NCBI GenBank assembly: GCA_020099315.1
Contig: CP083650.1
Location: 744,001 to 808,000 of the forward strand
Direction of reading: 5' to 3'
Origin: Citrobacter europaeus
Lineage (GTDB): Bacteria; Pseudomonadota; Gammaproteobacteria; Enterobacterales; Enterobacteriaceae
Length of the DNA: 64,000 nucleotides
Below the pieces are notes generated by a model. The model was given only the letters and a program-made list of their open reading frames with translations. It was not told where the DNA came from and ran no database searches. Numbering within the stretch: position 1 is the first letter of the stretch; each line of letters begins with the position of its first letter. Of this stretch, positions 8,305-17,187 are shown piece after piece. The translations under genes and the position numbers were made by a program.

Positions 8305-9534
8305 ATGGTTATGCGCGTTCTGCTTGTTGTAGTGCTCCTGTTCTCTGGCAGCGTCGCCGCGGCTTTGCCTGCTCGCTATATGCAAACCACCGAAGCGGCC
8401 GCCGTATGGGCGCAGATTGGCAATAAGATGGTGACGGTCGGGAATATTCGCGCCGGGCAGATCCTTGCCGTTGAGCCCATCGCGGCAGACTATTACGAAT
8501 TTACCTTTGGCTTTGGCACCGGATTTATTGATAAGGGACATCTGGAGCCGGTTCAGGGGCGGCAGAAAGTTGACGATGGTCTGGGCGATCTCAATAAACC
8601 CCTCAGCAATCAAAGCCTGGTGACCTGGAAAGATACGCCGGTGTATAACGCTCCGGATGTCGGTAGCGCTCCGTTTGGCGTGCTGGCGGATAATCTGCGA
8701 TATCCGGTTATCAGCAAGCTTAAAGACCGTCTCAACCAGACCTGGTACCAGATCCGCATCGGCGGCAGACTGGCCTACATTAGCGCGCTGGATGCGCAGG
8801 AAGACAACGGTATCCCGGTGTTAACCTATCACCATATTCTGCGCGATGAAGAGAACACCCGCTTTCGTCACACCTCCACGACAACCTCCGTACGCGCCTT
8901 CAGCAACCAGATGGCCTGGCTCCACGACCGCGGCTATACCACGTTGACGATGTACCAACTGGAAGGCTATATCCGCAACAATATGAACCTCCCGGCGCGG
9001 GCGGTGGTGCTGACTTTTGATGATGGGCTGAAGTCGGTGAGCCGTTATGCTTACCCGATTCTGAAGCAGCACGGCATGAAGGCAACGGCGTTTATCATCT
9101 CCTCACGCATCAAGCGCCACCCGCAGAAGTGGGATCCGAAATCGCTGCAGTTTATGAGCCTCTCTGAACTGAACGAGATCCGCGACGTGTTCGACTTCCA
9201 GTCGCATACTCATTTTTTACATCGGGTGGATGCCAGTCACCGGCCAATCCTGCTGAGTCGCAGCTATCACAACATTCTGTTTGATTTTGCCCGTTCGCGC
9301 CGGGCGCTGTCCCAGTTTAATCCTCACGTCCTGTATCTTTCCTATCCGTTTGGCGGTTATAACGCTACGGCGGTAAAAGCGGCAGGCGACGCGGGATTCC
9401 ATATGGCGGTCACCACGGTGAGAGGGAAGGTTAAGCCGGGGGATAATCCGTTCTTATTGAAAAGGCTTTATATTTTAAGAACGGATTCGCTGGAGACGAT
9501 GTCGCGGCTGATAGTCAATCAGCCGCAGGGGTAA
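8305..9534 (+). CDS. yadE: Exported polysaccharide deacetylase YadE
   Basis: 409 aa. A hydrophobic N-terminal signal (VLLVVVLLFSGSVAAA) is followed by an SH3-like region (~25-165) and a NodB-type carbohydrate esterase 4 domain (~170-400). Motifs: TFDDGLKS (catalytic Asp and metal Asp), the metal histidines in FQSHTHFLH, and YLSYPFGGYN. It probably removes N-acetyl groups from a periplasmic glycan, but the substrate is unproven. ATG at 8305 or 8311 are both possible. Convergent with panD only six bases away, with no terminator between them. Confidence 0.94.
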   Translation: MVMRVLLVVVLLFSGSVAAALPARYMQTTEAAAVWAQIGNKMVTVGNIRAGQILAVEPIAADYYEFTFGFGTGFIDKGHLEPVQGRQKVDDGLGDLNKPLSNQSLVTWKDTPVYNAPDVGSAPFGVLADNLRYPVISKLKDRLNQTWYQIRIGGRLAYISALDAQEDNGIPVLTYHHILRDEENTRFRHTSTTTSVRAFSNQMAWLHDRGYTTLTMYQLEGYIRNNMNLPARAVVLTFDDGLKSVSRYAYPILKQHGMKATAFIISSRIKRHPQKWDPKSLQFMSLSELNEIRDVFDFQSHTHFLHRVDASHRPILLSRSYHNILFDFARSRRALSQFNPHVLYLSYPFGGYNATAVKAAGDAGFHMAVTTVRGKVKPGDNPFLLKRLYILRTDSLETMSRLIVNQPQG

Positions 9535-9540
9535 GGGCTG

Positions 9541-9921
9541 TCAGGCAACCTGTACCGGAATGGCTTTCGCGGTACGCTTCATCTCGTTGTCGCCTTCAAA
9601 GTAGGCGACTTTCGGACGCCAGGTACGGGCTTCTTCATCAGACATGGTGACGAAGCTGGCGATAATCACAATGTCGCCAACTTCAGCACAGTGCGCCGCC
9701 GCGCCGTTCACCGAGATGATTCTGGAGCCGCGTTCAGCCGCAATCGCATAGGTTGAGAAACGTTTACCGTTGGTCACGTTCCAGATATCAATAGCTTCGT
9801 TTTCCAGAATACCAGAGGCATCGAGGAAATCCTGGTCGATGGCGCAGGAGCCTTCGTAGTGCAGGTCCGCCTGCGTAACTTTTACGCGGTGGAGCTTGCC
9901 TTGCAGCATGGTGCGAATCAT
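9541..9921 (-). CDS. panD: Aspartate 1-decarboxylase
   Basis: Makes beta-alanine for pantothenate. It is a pyruvoyl enzyme made as a proenzyme and self-cleaved between G24 and S25 (HYEGSCA); both residues are present, as are K9 and Y58 of the active site. 126 aa, the standard length. Last gene of the panB-panC-panD set; 95 bases separate it from panC, and E. coli yadD, which lies in this gap in K-12, is absent. Maturation in enterobacteria normally needs PanZ, which is not in this window. Confidence 0.97.
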
Positions 9922-9951
9922 AACTTCTATACCCTGTCGTTTACCTTGGCT

Positions 9952-10007
9952 AAGCAGGCGCGAGTGGCCTGCTTTGAGAAATTCTCAGGCAGTATTGCCT
10001 GATTTTT
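9952..10007. other. Two consecutive hairpins in the panC-panD spacer
   Basis: AAGCAGGC / GCCTGCTT (9952-9974) and TCAGGCA / TGCCTGA (9985-10002). The second is followed by TTTTT on the plus strand (10003-10007), giving it intrinsic-terminator form for transcripts coming from the yadE side. On the minus strand both hairpins would lie in the panC-panD mRNA. Confidence 0.55.
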
Positions 10008-10016
10008 AACCCGTGT

Positions 10017-10871
10017 CTACTGGGCTAATGTAACGCTTTGATTATCGATCAGGCGCGCCTGACCCAGCCAGGCGGCGGCCAGAATCACCGCGCGTTTACT
10101 GGTTTCCGTCAGTTCCTGTAGCGTGTCGGCATCACGGATTTGAATGTCGTCGGCACGGAAGCCTTTTTCATTCAGTTCCTGCTCGGCAATGGCAATAATC
10201 TCTTGCAGCTCACGATTACCCGCAATCAGTTTTTCAGCGATGCCGTTCATCACTTTGTGCAGACCTGGCGCAATTTTGCGCTGCTCTGTGGTCAGATAAC
10301 CGTTACGTGAGCTAAGCGCCAGACCATCTTTGGCGCGGATAATCGGCACGCCAACGATCTCAATGTCATAACCCATATCCGCCACCATTTTGCGGATCAG
10401 CGCAAGTTGTTGGAAATCTTTCTCACCGAAGCAGGCGATATCTGGCTGGATCAGGTTAAACAGCTTGCTGACGATCGTGGCAACGCCACGGAAGTGGCCT
10501 GGACGGCTGGCGCCTTCCAGCATGGTGGAGAGGCCGGGAACATCAACGAAAGTCTGGCCTTCCAGACCCTGCGGATAAATTTCTTCCACGGCTGGGGCAA
10601 ATACATAATCGACTTTGCGTTTGTTCAGCTTTTCGCAGTCTTCCTGCAGCGTGCGCGGATAACGTACCAGATCGTCCGGCCGGTCAAACTGCATCGGATT
10701 GACGAAAATGCTGACGATGACCACATCGGCCCGGGCTTTTGCCTCATCGACCAACTTCATATGGCCGTCGTGCAGGTTGCCCATAGTGGGAACCAGGGCG
10801 ACGCGTTTGCCTTCCTGACGCAGACGGCGAATATGCTGGCGCAGCAGCGGCAGGGTTTCAATAATCAACAC
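10017..10871 (-). CDS. panC: Pantothenate synthetase
   Basis: Joins pantoate and beta-alanine with ATP to give pantothenate. Motifs: PTMGNLHDGHM (HIGH-type nucleotide-binding site), the pantoate-binding stretch SIFVNPMQF, GEKDFQQL and the KMSKS-like ALSSRN. 284 aa. The start is GTG, preceded by AAGGAG nine bases upstream; no better ATG exists. Eleven bases downstream of panB and clearly in the same operon. Confidence 0.97.
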   Translation of the reverse strand: MLIIETLPLLRQHIRRLRQEGKRVALVPTMGNLHDGHMKLVDEAKARADVVIVSIFVNPMQFDRPDDLVRYPRTLQEDCEKLNKRKVDYVFAPAVEEIYPQGLEGQTFVDVPGLSTMLEGASRPGHFRGVATIVSKLFNLIQPDIACFGEKDFQQLALIRKMVADMGYDIEIVGVPIIRAKDGLALSSRNGYLTTEQRKIAPGLHKVMNGIAEKLIAGNRELQEIIAIAEQELNEKGFRADDIQIRDADTLQELTETSKRAVILAAAWLGQARLIDNQSVTLAQ

Positions 10872-10882
10872 AACGAGACTCC

Positions 10883-11677
10883 TTAATGGAAACTGTGTTC
10901 TTCGCCCGGATAAACGCCGGACTCCACTTCAGCCATATACTGCCGTACGGCGGCGCGCATGTCGCCCGCTTCGGCAAGGAAATTTTTCGCGAATTTTGGA
11001 ACATGACCGCCGGTGATGCCAAACGCATCGTGCATCACCAGGATCTGACCGTCGGTGACGTTGCCCGCGCCAATGCCGATTACCGGAATCGACAGCGCCT
11101 CAGTGACGCGCTTCGCCAGTTCCACCGGCACGCACTCGAGTACCAGCAACTGAGCGCCCGCGGCTTCTAAGGCCAGCGCATCATCCAGCAGTACCTGTCC
11201 GGCGTCGCCGCGGCCTTGAATTTTATAGCCGCCGAAGATATTCACCGACTGGGGGGTTAATCCCAGATGACCGCAAACCGGCACCGCGCGTTCGGTGAGC
11301 ATTTTTACGGTATCCGTAAGCCAGGCGCCACCTTCGATTTTGACCATATTCGCGCCCGCGCGCATCACGATGGCGGCATTTTCAAATGTCTGCTCCGGCG
11401 TGGCGTAAGCCATAAACGGCAGGTCGGCGAGCAGCAGACAGTTGGGCGCGCCACGGCGTACGGCGCGGGTGTGATAGGCGATATCTTCCACGGTGACCGG
11501 CAGGGTGGAGTCGTGCCCCTGTACCGTCATGCCCAGCGAATCGCCAACCAGCATCACGTTGAGACCAACGTCGGCGAACAGTTTGGCAAAGCTATAGTCG
11601 TAGGCGGTGATTGTTGCGAAGCGCTTTTTCTCTTGTTTGCATTTCTGCAGCACAGCGATAGTAGTGGGTTTGCTCAT
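10883..11677 (-). CDS. panB: 3-methyl-2-oxobutanoate hydroxymethyltransferase
   Basis: First committed step of pantothenate synthesis: adds a hydroxymethyl group from methylene-tetrahydrofolate to ketoisovalerate. Motifs: ITAYDYSFAKL, VGDSLGM (metal Asp), EGG in VKIEGG, and GHLGLTPQS. From MSKPTT it is 264 aa, the E. coli length, with the ribosome site GGAGAGG placed correctly. An ATG five codons earlier overlaps that site and is rejected. First gene of the operon; cytoplasmic. Confidence 0.97.
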   Translation of the reverse strand: MSKPTTIAVLQKCKQEKKRFATITAYDYSFAKLFADVGLNVMLVGDSLGMTVQGHDSTLPVTVEDIAYHTRAVRRGAPNCLLLADLPFMAYATPEQTFENAAIVMRAGANMVKIEGGAWLTDTVKMLTERAVPVCGHLGLTPQSVNIFGGYKIQGRGDAGQVLLDDALALEAAGAQLLVLECVPVELAKRVTEALSIPVIGIGAGNVTDGQILVMHDAFGITGGHVPKFAKNFLAEAGDMRAAVRQYMAEVESGVYPGEEHSFH

Positions 11678-11757
11678 AACCTCTCCGGCCATAATATTGA
11701 TGAATAGAATGGGCGCATTGTAGGGGAATGAAGCAGAAAAGCGTTAGCCCTTTGTGG

Positions 11758-11786
11758 GAATTCCCGACGGTGCTCCGTCGGGAATA
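11758..11786 (-). terminator. Palindrome downstream of the yad fimbrial operon
   Basis: TTCCCGACGG, loop TGCT, CCGTCGGGAA: ten perfect base pairs, 40 bases past the yadK stop and upstream of panB. No strong U-tract on either strand, so this is a weak terminator or an RNA 3'-end stabiliser. Confidence 0.5.
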
Positions 11787-11823
11787 TGTTCAGTGAGCAT
11801 ACCGTTGTGAAGGGACCGTGGGG

Positions 11824-12408
11824 TTATTCGTATTTTACATTCACCAATACGCGACTGTTTAACTCACCTGGCGTCACCGTGCCGCTATCAAGAATTTTTT
11901 GCATTCTGGAGTAAAAGGTCCAGGTGGTATCGCTGTAGGCCGTTGCGTTAAAGGTTGCTCGCGATGTGCCATCCGTATTCAACACATTCTTACGCGGGGC
12001 GTCCGTGGTAAAGATCACCACGCCGACGTTGTCTGCTCCGCCTGCGCTCTGGGTGAGCTCATTGGCAAACACCTGCTGATTACCCGCGGCAAACTGCCCG
12101 CTTTGCGGCGTGAATTCAAACGTCACATTGGTCATGGCCCCGTCGCTGACCGGGCAGCTCAGGAGCTTAATGGAGAACTCTTCTCCCCCCTTATAGTCGC
12201 TTTCGGCGGAAATGCCGTCAGCGAAATAGGCGGGACCTACGGTTGCGAAATTTACCGTTCCACTGCCATTAATTTCTATCTGGCAGGTATCCTTCTGCAC
12301 GGTGGCGGTGAAATCCACGTTGGTGTCGGCATACAGCGGCGCGACAACCAGGGCTGTTGCCAGCCCTGGAATTAACGCGGAGAGTGTGAATCTACGCAAA
12401 CGCATCAT
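11824..12408 (-). CDS. yadK: Minor fimbrial subunit, YadK-like
   Basis: 194 aa pilin-family protein: signal peptide (about 27 residues, ending LYADT), an N-terminal donor-strand segment (NVDFTATV), a disulfide pair (TCQIE ... LLSCPV) and the C-terminal strand with the penultimate tyrosine (LVNVKYE). The C-terminus matches my recollection of E. coli YadK (VLV-D/N-hydrophobic-YYE). Last gene of the operon; in E. coli the two-domain adhesin yadC would follow, but here only 146 bases separate this gene from panB. The role is inferred from family: incorporated by the HtrE usher near the fibre tip. Confidence 0.85.
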   Translation of the reverse strand: MMRLRRFTLSALIPGLATALVVAPLYADTNVDFTATVQKDTCQIEINGSGTVNFATVGPAYFADGISAESDYKGGEEFSIKLLSCPVSDGAMTNVTFEFTPQSGQFAAGNQQVFANELTQSAGGADNVGVVIFTTDAPRKNVLNTDGTSRATFNATAYSDTTWTFYSRMQKILDSGTVTPGELNSRVLVNVKYE

Positions 12409-12419
12409 GGCGATTACCG

Positions 12420-13040
12420 TTACTGATAAGTAATGGTGAAAACAGTATTACTCAGGAAATCACCCGCAGTCAGTTGAGAAAGGAGTGTTGTCCCCCCGGA
12501 TACCGGCACCAGACGCGCGCTTAACGGATAATCGACAGGCGTAGTAGAGGTCGCGGCTGAGAGATCGATAGTTTGCTCGCTTGTATCAGGGTGACCGCAG
12601 TTGAACTGGACGCTACCTGAGCCAGCGGGCGTTGCTGTTGACCATATTTCAATACCGGTTTTAGCCGCTTTGGTTTCTGACGCTGAGTTGTTGGCAAACT
12701 CAGGATTGTTGGAGCTTCCGCCGGTGCACAAGGTATTTGACGGAGTAATCCGCAGTTTTGCCGTTTTATCTTTTAACCCGGCGCAGTCGCTAAAGCGCAG
12801 GCTAAAAGGTTTTGATTTGCTTTTGGCCCAGACTTCCGAGATGTACACGTTGCCCAGGCCAATCGTAGCGGTGGCGGTCTCGCCGTCAACCACCGATGCC
12901 GAACAGGTGCCGGCGGTGATATTAGCCTCTACGGTTAAATCCAGGCTTGCCGTGCCGTCGGCCTGCGCCAGGGTAGAAACGCCCGTACCCATCGTTGCCA
13001 GTGCGCCAAAAATTAACCCGCGCAAAAATTGTTTTTTCAT
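12420..13040 (-). CDS. yadL: Fimbrial subunit, YadL-like
   Basis: 206 aa exported pilin-family protein with signal peptide to about AQAD, donor strand SLDLTVEANI, the cysteine pair TCSAS ... SDCAGL, two further cysteines (NTLCTGG, FNCGHP), and the terminal strand FTITYQ. The start MKKQFLRG was preferred to an ATG two codons earlier because the GGGA ribosome site is then well spaced. It sits 14 bases after yadM and 11 before yadK. Assigned to yadL mainly by position. Confidence 0.78.
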   Translation of the reverse strand: MKKQFLRGLIFGALATMGTGVSTLAQADGTASLDLTVEANITAGTCSASVVDGETATATIGLGNVYISEVWAKSKSKPFSLRFSDCAGLKDKTAKLRITPSNTLCTGGSSNNPEFANNSASETKAAKTGIEIWSTATPAGSGSVQFNCGHPDTSEQTIDLSAATSTTPVDYPLSARLVPVSGGTTLLSQLTAGDFLSNTVFTITYQ

Positions 13041-13054
13041 TATCATCGTCCCTG

Positions 13055-13621
13055 TTATTGATAAGTGAAGGTAAAGGTCGCTTTGGCGCTGAATGCGCCG
13101 GTGGTGCCCGCGCCATCCGTCAGTTCACGCAGCGCCACGGTCATTTCAAGGGCGTTGTTGGTGCGCTCTTCAGGAGTCCAGTTGAGGGTGCCGGACCCCG
13201 GCGTTAAATAGGTTTCGCCGCTGGCGCTTTTACGCTTAAAGCCCATACCGATATTGGTGGCCGCACCGGTTTCGGCGGATTCATTTTTAATAAAATTGCC
13301 GCTGGCGGAGGCCGAGGTGGCCAGCGAGGTGGCGATATTGGTCATTGAGCCGGCACATTCGCTGGAGACAAACTTAAAGTTCTTCTGCGATTCCGCCGAT
13401 TTTTTGACGATCTTATCCAGACCGACGTCGCCCACCGTTAACTTAAAGCCGTTGGTGGCGTCGCCGGAAACGGATGAACCATCCAGCGCGGCAATGGTCA
13501 TGTTACAGGTGGTGCCCAGTACGGTCGCGGTGAAGTCGACGTTCACTGTTTCCGCCTGGCTGGTCAGCGGAAAAAGTACCGCGAGTACGGAGGCAGCTAA
13601 AAAGCGCTTATTCCTTTTCAT
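13055..13621 (-). CDS. yadM: Fimbrial subunit, YadM-like
   Basis: 188 aa pilin-family protein from MKRNKRFL: signal peptide ending SQAET, donor strand VNVDFTATV, cysteine pair TTCNM ... SSECAG, terminal strand FTFTYQ. Overlaps the 3' end of the usher gene by 14 bases, so translation is coupled. Like its neighbours it should be delivered by the YadV chaperone to the HtrE usher. The yadM name rests on position and general likeness. Confidence 0.78.
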   Translation of the reverse strand: MKRNKRFLAASVLAVLFPLTSQAETVNVDFTATVLGTTCNMTIAALDGSSVSGDATNGFKLTVGDVGLDKIVKKSAESQKNFKFVSSECAGSMTNIATSLATSASASGNFIKNESAETGAATNIGMGFKRKSASGETYLTPGSGTLNWTPEERTNNALEMTVALRELTDGAGTTGAFSAKATFTFTYQ

Positions 13622-16244
13622 TGGGGATTCCATTTACATTGTGGTTGATGACACGACACGTAATGTTGTCTAACAGTAGGGTCTGGCTGGCGCCGACCGT
13701 TTGTTGTGTTGCCGGCAACTGGAAAGTTGCCTGACAACGGGTTGGCTGGTTATTTTCGAACCAGTTCACCGAAAGTTCGCCGCTGTCGCTAATGCCGCGA
13801 ACAAATGCCTGGCCGCCCTGGCCCATATTGCCGATCTGCACGTCGTTCTCGTAGACTTCAGCGCCGAATGGAATGGTTTTACCATCGTCGCGCGTCATGT
13901 TGAGAATGGCTGAACGCCCTTCATCGGTTTCAAAACTGGCGAAAACGACCGCGCCATCGCGTGGAACCAGGGTGGCGCTGGTGCTCTTGAGCTCGACGTC
14001 GTTATCCATTGTGTCAATGTCGAGGTTGACCTGGTTTTCACGGTAGGCCGTCAGCGAGTTCGTTGCGCCGTAACCCCAGCGGTCAATGGTGCTGCTGCCG
14101 CCGTTAATTTTGGCGCCTTTGGCGCCAGGGGCTTTCACCAGCACGATGGCATCGTTGTTGCCGAAGCTGTCGCTGGAGAAGGTCAGACCGCCGCTGTGCA
14201 GTACAAAGCCGCCATTGGTGGAAAGCGAGTACTGACGGTTGCTGTCGTTATTCGCCGAAGCGGATGCCGAAATATCACCCCACGGCGACTGGTAGCTGGT
14301 GTAGCCGCCGACATCAGAGATGTTCTTACCCTCTTTTTGCATGGTGTAGCCGGTGTTGACGCTGTAGTTGAACTTGTTGTCTTCACTGCTGCCGCTACTG
14401 TTCATGCTGAGCTGATGCCCACCGTTAAAATCGGTACGCATCTGGGTGCTCAGGTTATTGAAGCCTGAGCGGCGATGTTCACCGCCCAGCAGGTTTGCCA
14501 GCGGTATGTTGAAGTTGATATAGAGCGAATCATCCTTCTGACCTTCTTCATCCCAGGTGCGCTGCAGGTTGATGCTCATGCTGCCCCAGGAGAAGCCTTT
14601 TCCGTAGCCCATGCTGTAATCGCTGCGGCTCTCGTTGCTCGCCCAATAGTCGGTCCAGGTGGCTGACAGATAAAATGAACCGTAATCAACCTCAGCCGAC
14701 TGCAAAGGCTGGTTCATGCTGACGGTGACCTGATTCTTCATGCGCGAGAAGTTATTCATGGTGTCCTGCTCGGCATCTTCACCTTTGAATTTGGCGTCGT
14801 CGATAAGCTCGATAGCATCATTCAGGCCGAGATAGTTTTGCGTCGAATAGCGGTATGCCGCGACGTTGAACGACGTATCGGTCGCTTCAATCAGTTTGTT
14901 CCACGTTACGCGATAGCTTTGTCCCTGATAGGTTTTGTCGTCCGGGATTTCCGCGCGCGAGTGGGTTACGTCGACCGCCAGCGCGCCAAAGGACGTGTTC
15001 AGGCCGAGGCCGAAGAGCCCTGCAAGGTAGTTATTATCCGTGGCCTGAACGCCGGTGTAGGCCGTCAGCACGTTGTTCAGACCGTAGTAGTACGAACCCT
15101 GCGCCATATTGGGCTTGTCGTGAAGTTCGTCGTTATTGACTTCCCCGACGCTCAGATCCCAGCGCCCGACGCCCGGACGCTGCATCTGCATGACTGAAGA
15201 AAACGGCTGAGAGAAGGTGCGTTTGCTGCCGTCGGCTTCTTCGATGGTGACGACCAGATCGCTACCGTAGCCGGACGGGCTGATATCGTTGATTTCGAAA
15301 GGTCCCGGCGGGACGGTCGCTTCATAAATCTTGTAGCTGCCCTGAGTGATGGTCACTTTGGCGTTGGTGTTGGCGACGCCACGGATGATCGGCGCGTAGT
15401 TAGCCAACTGCGAAGGCAGCATGCGCGTGTCGCTATACAGACGCGCGCCGCGAATACTCACCGAGTCGAAGGTTTCGCCGGTGGTATAGGCTTCGCCGAC
15501 GATCAGCTGTGAGCGTAGCGCCGGCAGGTCGCGCTGCAGATAACGGTTCTGATAGTCGAAATTACTGTCGCCATCTTTCGTCCAGTTATAGTTGCCGCTG
15601 GCGCGCAGGCGCCATGCGCCGAGGTTGATACCGGTGTTAAATGCGGCGTACAGGCTGTCGTTGTCAGTACCACTGCTGGTGCTGTGGTAGCCGTTAAGGT
15701 TATAGGAAAATAACGCCGCCGGAATACCACTTTCCCACAGGGATGGTTCAACATAGCCAGAATAACCTTTGATCAGCCACGCCTGCGGAATGGAGACATC
15801 CAGACGTTGTTCGCCCATATCAAAGCTCACGTTTGACTGATCGATGAGCGCCGGAAGGTTTAAACAGTCTTCCTCTTCTTCATTGCCTTTCTTCAGAATG
15901 GCCTGCTCACCGGAGAGTTCAGGCTGTTTGATATGCAACTGCGCCAGGTTTTTTGACGTCAGGCAGGCTTGCGCACTCTTTTTACCGGTATCAATAAACG
16001 GTATCGACAGGGTGGCAACCGCTTTTTCGTTAACGTAAACCTTTACATTGTAGATCCCCGCTGGCGTTGGGTTGCCATCGGCATATTTACTGATATCAAT
16101 CGTTGAGGCACTGCTCCCCATCAGGAAGGTGCTGTCATATTCAACGCTTTCGGCGGTTAAACCCGACTGGCTATAAAACAGTGCGCAGCAAACCGCCAGC
16201 AGCGTTTTTTTCGGCATCTTATTTTTATGAGGAACGTTTTGCAC
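13608..16244 (-). CDS. htrE: Outer-membrane fimbrial usher HtrE
   Basis: 878 aa usher that assembles and exports the yad-type fimbria. Signal peptide about 30 residues (ending LTAE), N-terminal chaperone-binding domain starting VEYDSTFL, 24-strand barrel with plug (PIIRGVANTNAKVTITQ and PSGYGSDLVVTI), and two C-terminal domains with a cysteine pair (TRCQAT ... DNITCRV). Strongly similar to E. coli HtrE by eye. The start is GTG, with AGGA about ten bases upstream; the ATG nine codons later has no ribosome site. Downstream of yadV, overlapping yadM. Confidence 0.93.
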   Translation of the reverse strand: MQNVPHKNKMPKKTLLAVCCALFYSQSGLTAESVEYDSTFLMGSSASTIDISKYADGNPTPAGIYNVKVYVNEKAVATLSIPFIDTGKKSAQACLTSKNLAQLHIKQPELSGEQAILKKGNEEEEDCLNLPALIDQSNVSFDMGEQRLDVSIPQAWLIKGYSGYVEPSLWESGIPAALFSYNLNGYHSTSSGTDNDSLYAAFNTGINLGAWRLRASGNYNWTKDGDSNFDYQNRYLQRDLPALRSQLIVGEAYTTGETFDSVSIRGARLYSDTRMLPSQLANYAPIIRGVANTNAKVTITQGSYKIYEATVPPGPFEINDISPSGYGSDLVVTIEEADGSKRTFSQPFSSVMQMQRPGVGRWDLSVGEVNNDELHDKPNMAQGSYYYGLNNVLTAYTGVQATDNNYLAGLFGLGLNTSFGALAVDVTHSRAEIPDDKTYQGQSYRVTWNKLIEATDTSFNVAAYRYSTQNYLGLNDAIELIDDAKFKGEDAEQDTMNNFSRMKNQVTVSMNQPLQSAEVDYGSFYLSATWTDYWASNESRSDYSMGYGKGFSWGSMSINLQRTWDEEGQKDDSLYINFNIPLANLLGGEHRRSGFNNLSTQMRTDFNGGHQLSMNSSGSSEDNKFNYSVNTGYTMQKEGKNISDVGGYTSYQSPWGDISASASANNDSNRQYSLSTNGGFVLHSGGLTFSSDSFGNNDAIVLVKAPGAKGAKINGGSSTIDRWGYGATNSLTAYRENQVNLDIDTMDNDVELKSTSATLVPRDGAVVFASFETDEGRSAILNMTRDDGKTIPFGAEVYENDVQIGNMGQGGQAFVRGISDSGELSVNWFENNQPTRCQATFQLPATQQTVGASQTLLLDNITCRVINHNVNGIPNEKE

Positions 16245-16275
16245 CGTCTTTTCATCCTGCGTTTTGATTAATTGA

Positions 16276-17010
16276 TTACAGAGAAACGGAACCTTCGATC
16301 ATGCCGCCGTAATCATTAATGGCGTGGTAGTCCAGCTTGCCTGAGGTGGCGTTTTGCAGACCTTTAACGCTGAAGGATGCTTTACTCAGAGGTGCAACCA
16401 TGGTGGCGTCGACGGTGTAGCGTTTTCCGCCAACCGTAACGACGGCATCATTAAACGAAACGTAGTAAGGGGTTGGGTTATTCACCTGCACGGCTGCTTT
16501 GCCTTGTTCATTCCCCATCTGCCACTTCAACTGTTTGGTGGCTTCGGCAGGTGAACCCTGAAGACCCGCAGGGCGGTAAAACAATTTGATGCGAGTGCGG
16601 AAGGCCAACTGCAGCAAATTTTTGTTTTCTTCTTTGCTGGTGTCGGCTTTAGGCGGTACTTCCAGCACGTTAAACCAGAACACGCTTTCGCGGTCTTTTG
16701 GCAATGCGGTGGCCTGGGTATACATGATTTTTACGGATTGACCGCGTTTGGGTTCAATACGTGAAACCGGAGGTGTGGAGACGAAAGGCGCCTTAATACT
16801 GCCCGGATCGCTGTTTTCATTCCCCATATCAATCCAGTTTTGCACCAGTAATGGGCGAGTCCCTTTGTTTTCCAGGCGAACACTGACATCTTTTTTATTT
16901 TCATCATAAATGATGCGCGTGCCGGAAATAATGATATCGGCATAGCTGATATTACTAAATAAGCTTCCTGCAAGTACCAATGTGGTAAGCGTTTTCTTAA
17001 AATTCAACAT
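16276..17010 (-). CDS. yadV: Periplasmic pilus chaperone YadV (EcpD)
   Basis: PapD-type chaperone that folds and caps the pilins by donor-strand complementation. The chosen ATG (MLNFKKTL) has a good AAGGAAT site and gives 244 aa; a 24-codon longer frame is not needed. Signal peptide ends NISYAD. Conserved Arg in SGTRIIYDE and Lys in RTRIKLFYRP form the cleft that anchors the pilin carboxylate; the F1-G1 edge (LLQLAFRTRIKLFYRP) is of the short-loop (FGS) type. Two Ig domains of about 120 residues. Between the major pilin and the usher. Confidence 0.93.
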   Translation of the reverse strand: MLNFKKTLTTLVLAGSLFSNISYADIIISGTRIIYDENKKDVSVRLENKGTRPLLVQNWIDMGNENSDPGSIKAPFVSTPPVSRIEPKRGQSVKIMYTQATALPKDRESVFWFNVLEVPPKADTSKEENKNLLQLAFRTRIKLFYRPAGLQGSPAEATKQLKWQMGNEQGKAAVQVNNPTPYYVSFNDAVVTVGGKRYTVDATMVAPLSKASFSVKGLQNATSGKLDYHAINDYGGMIEGSVSL

Positions 17011-17187
17011 GAGTATTCCTTGCCTGTAAATAGTTGGATGTTTATATATAAATGACGGGGGAGTGATTGCTGTAGTCATCACTACCCCGTTATTACACGA
17101 CGTGTTAATAGAAATGAATCCTGAATACTACATGGTGCTATTAACGATCGTCTTATTACCTGTTTATTTCATCGTTAAAAAAAACGA

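Noticed and set aside
17083..17187. Possible small gene or attenuator between yadN and yadV
   Set aside because: Only a weak 7-bp inverted repeat (TTAATAG/CTATTAA) with a large loop; not enough to call a terminator or gene.
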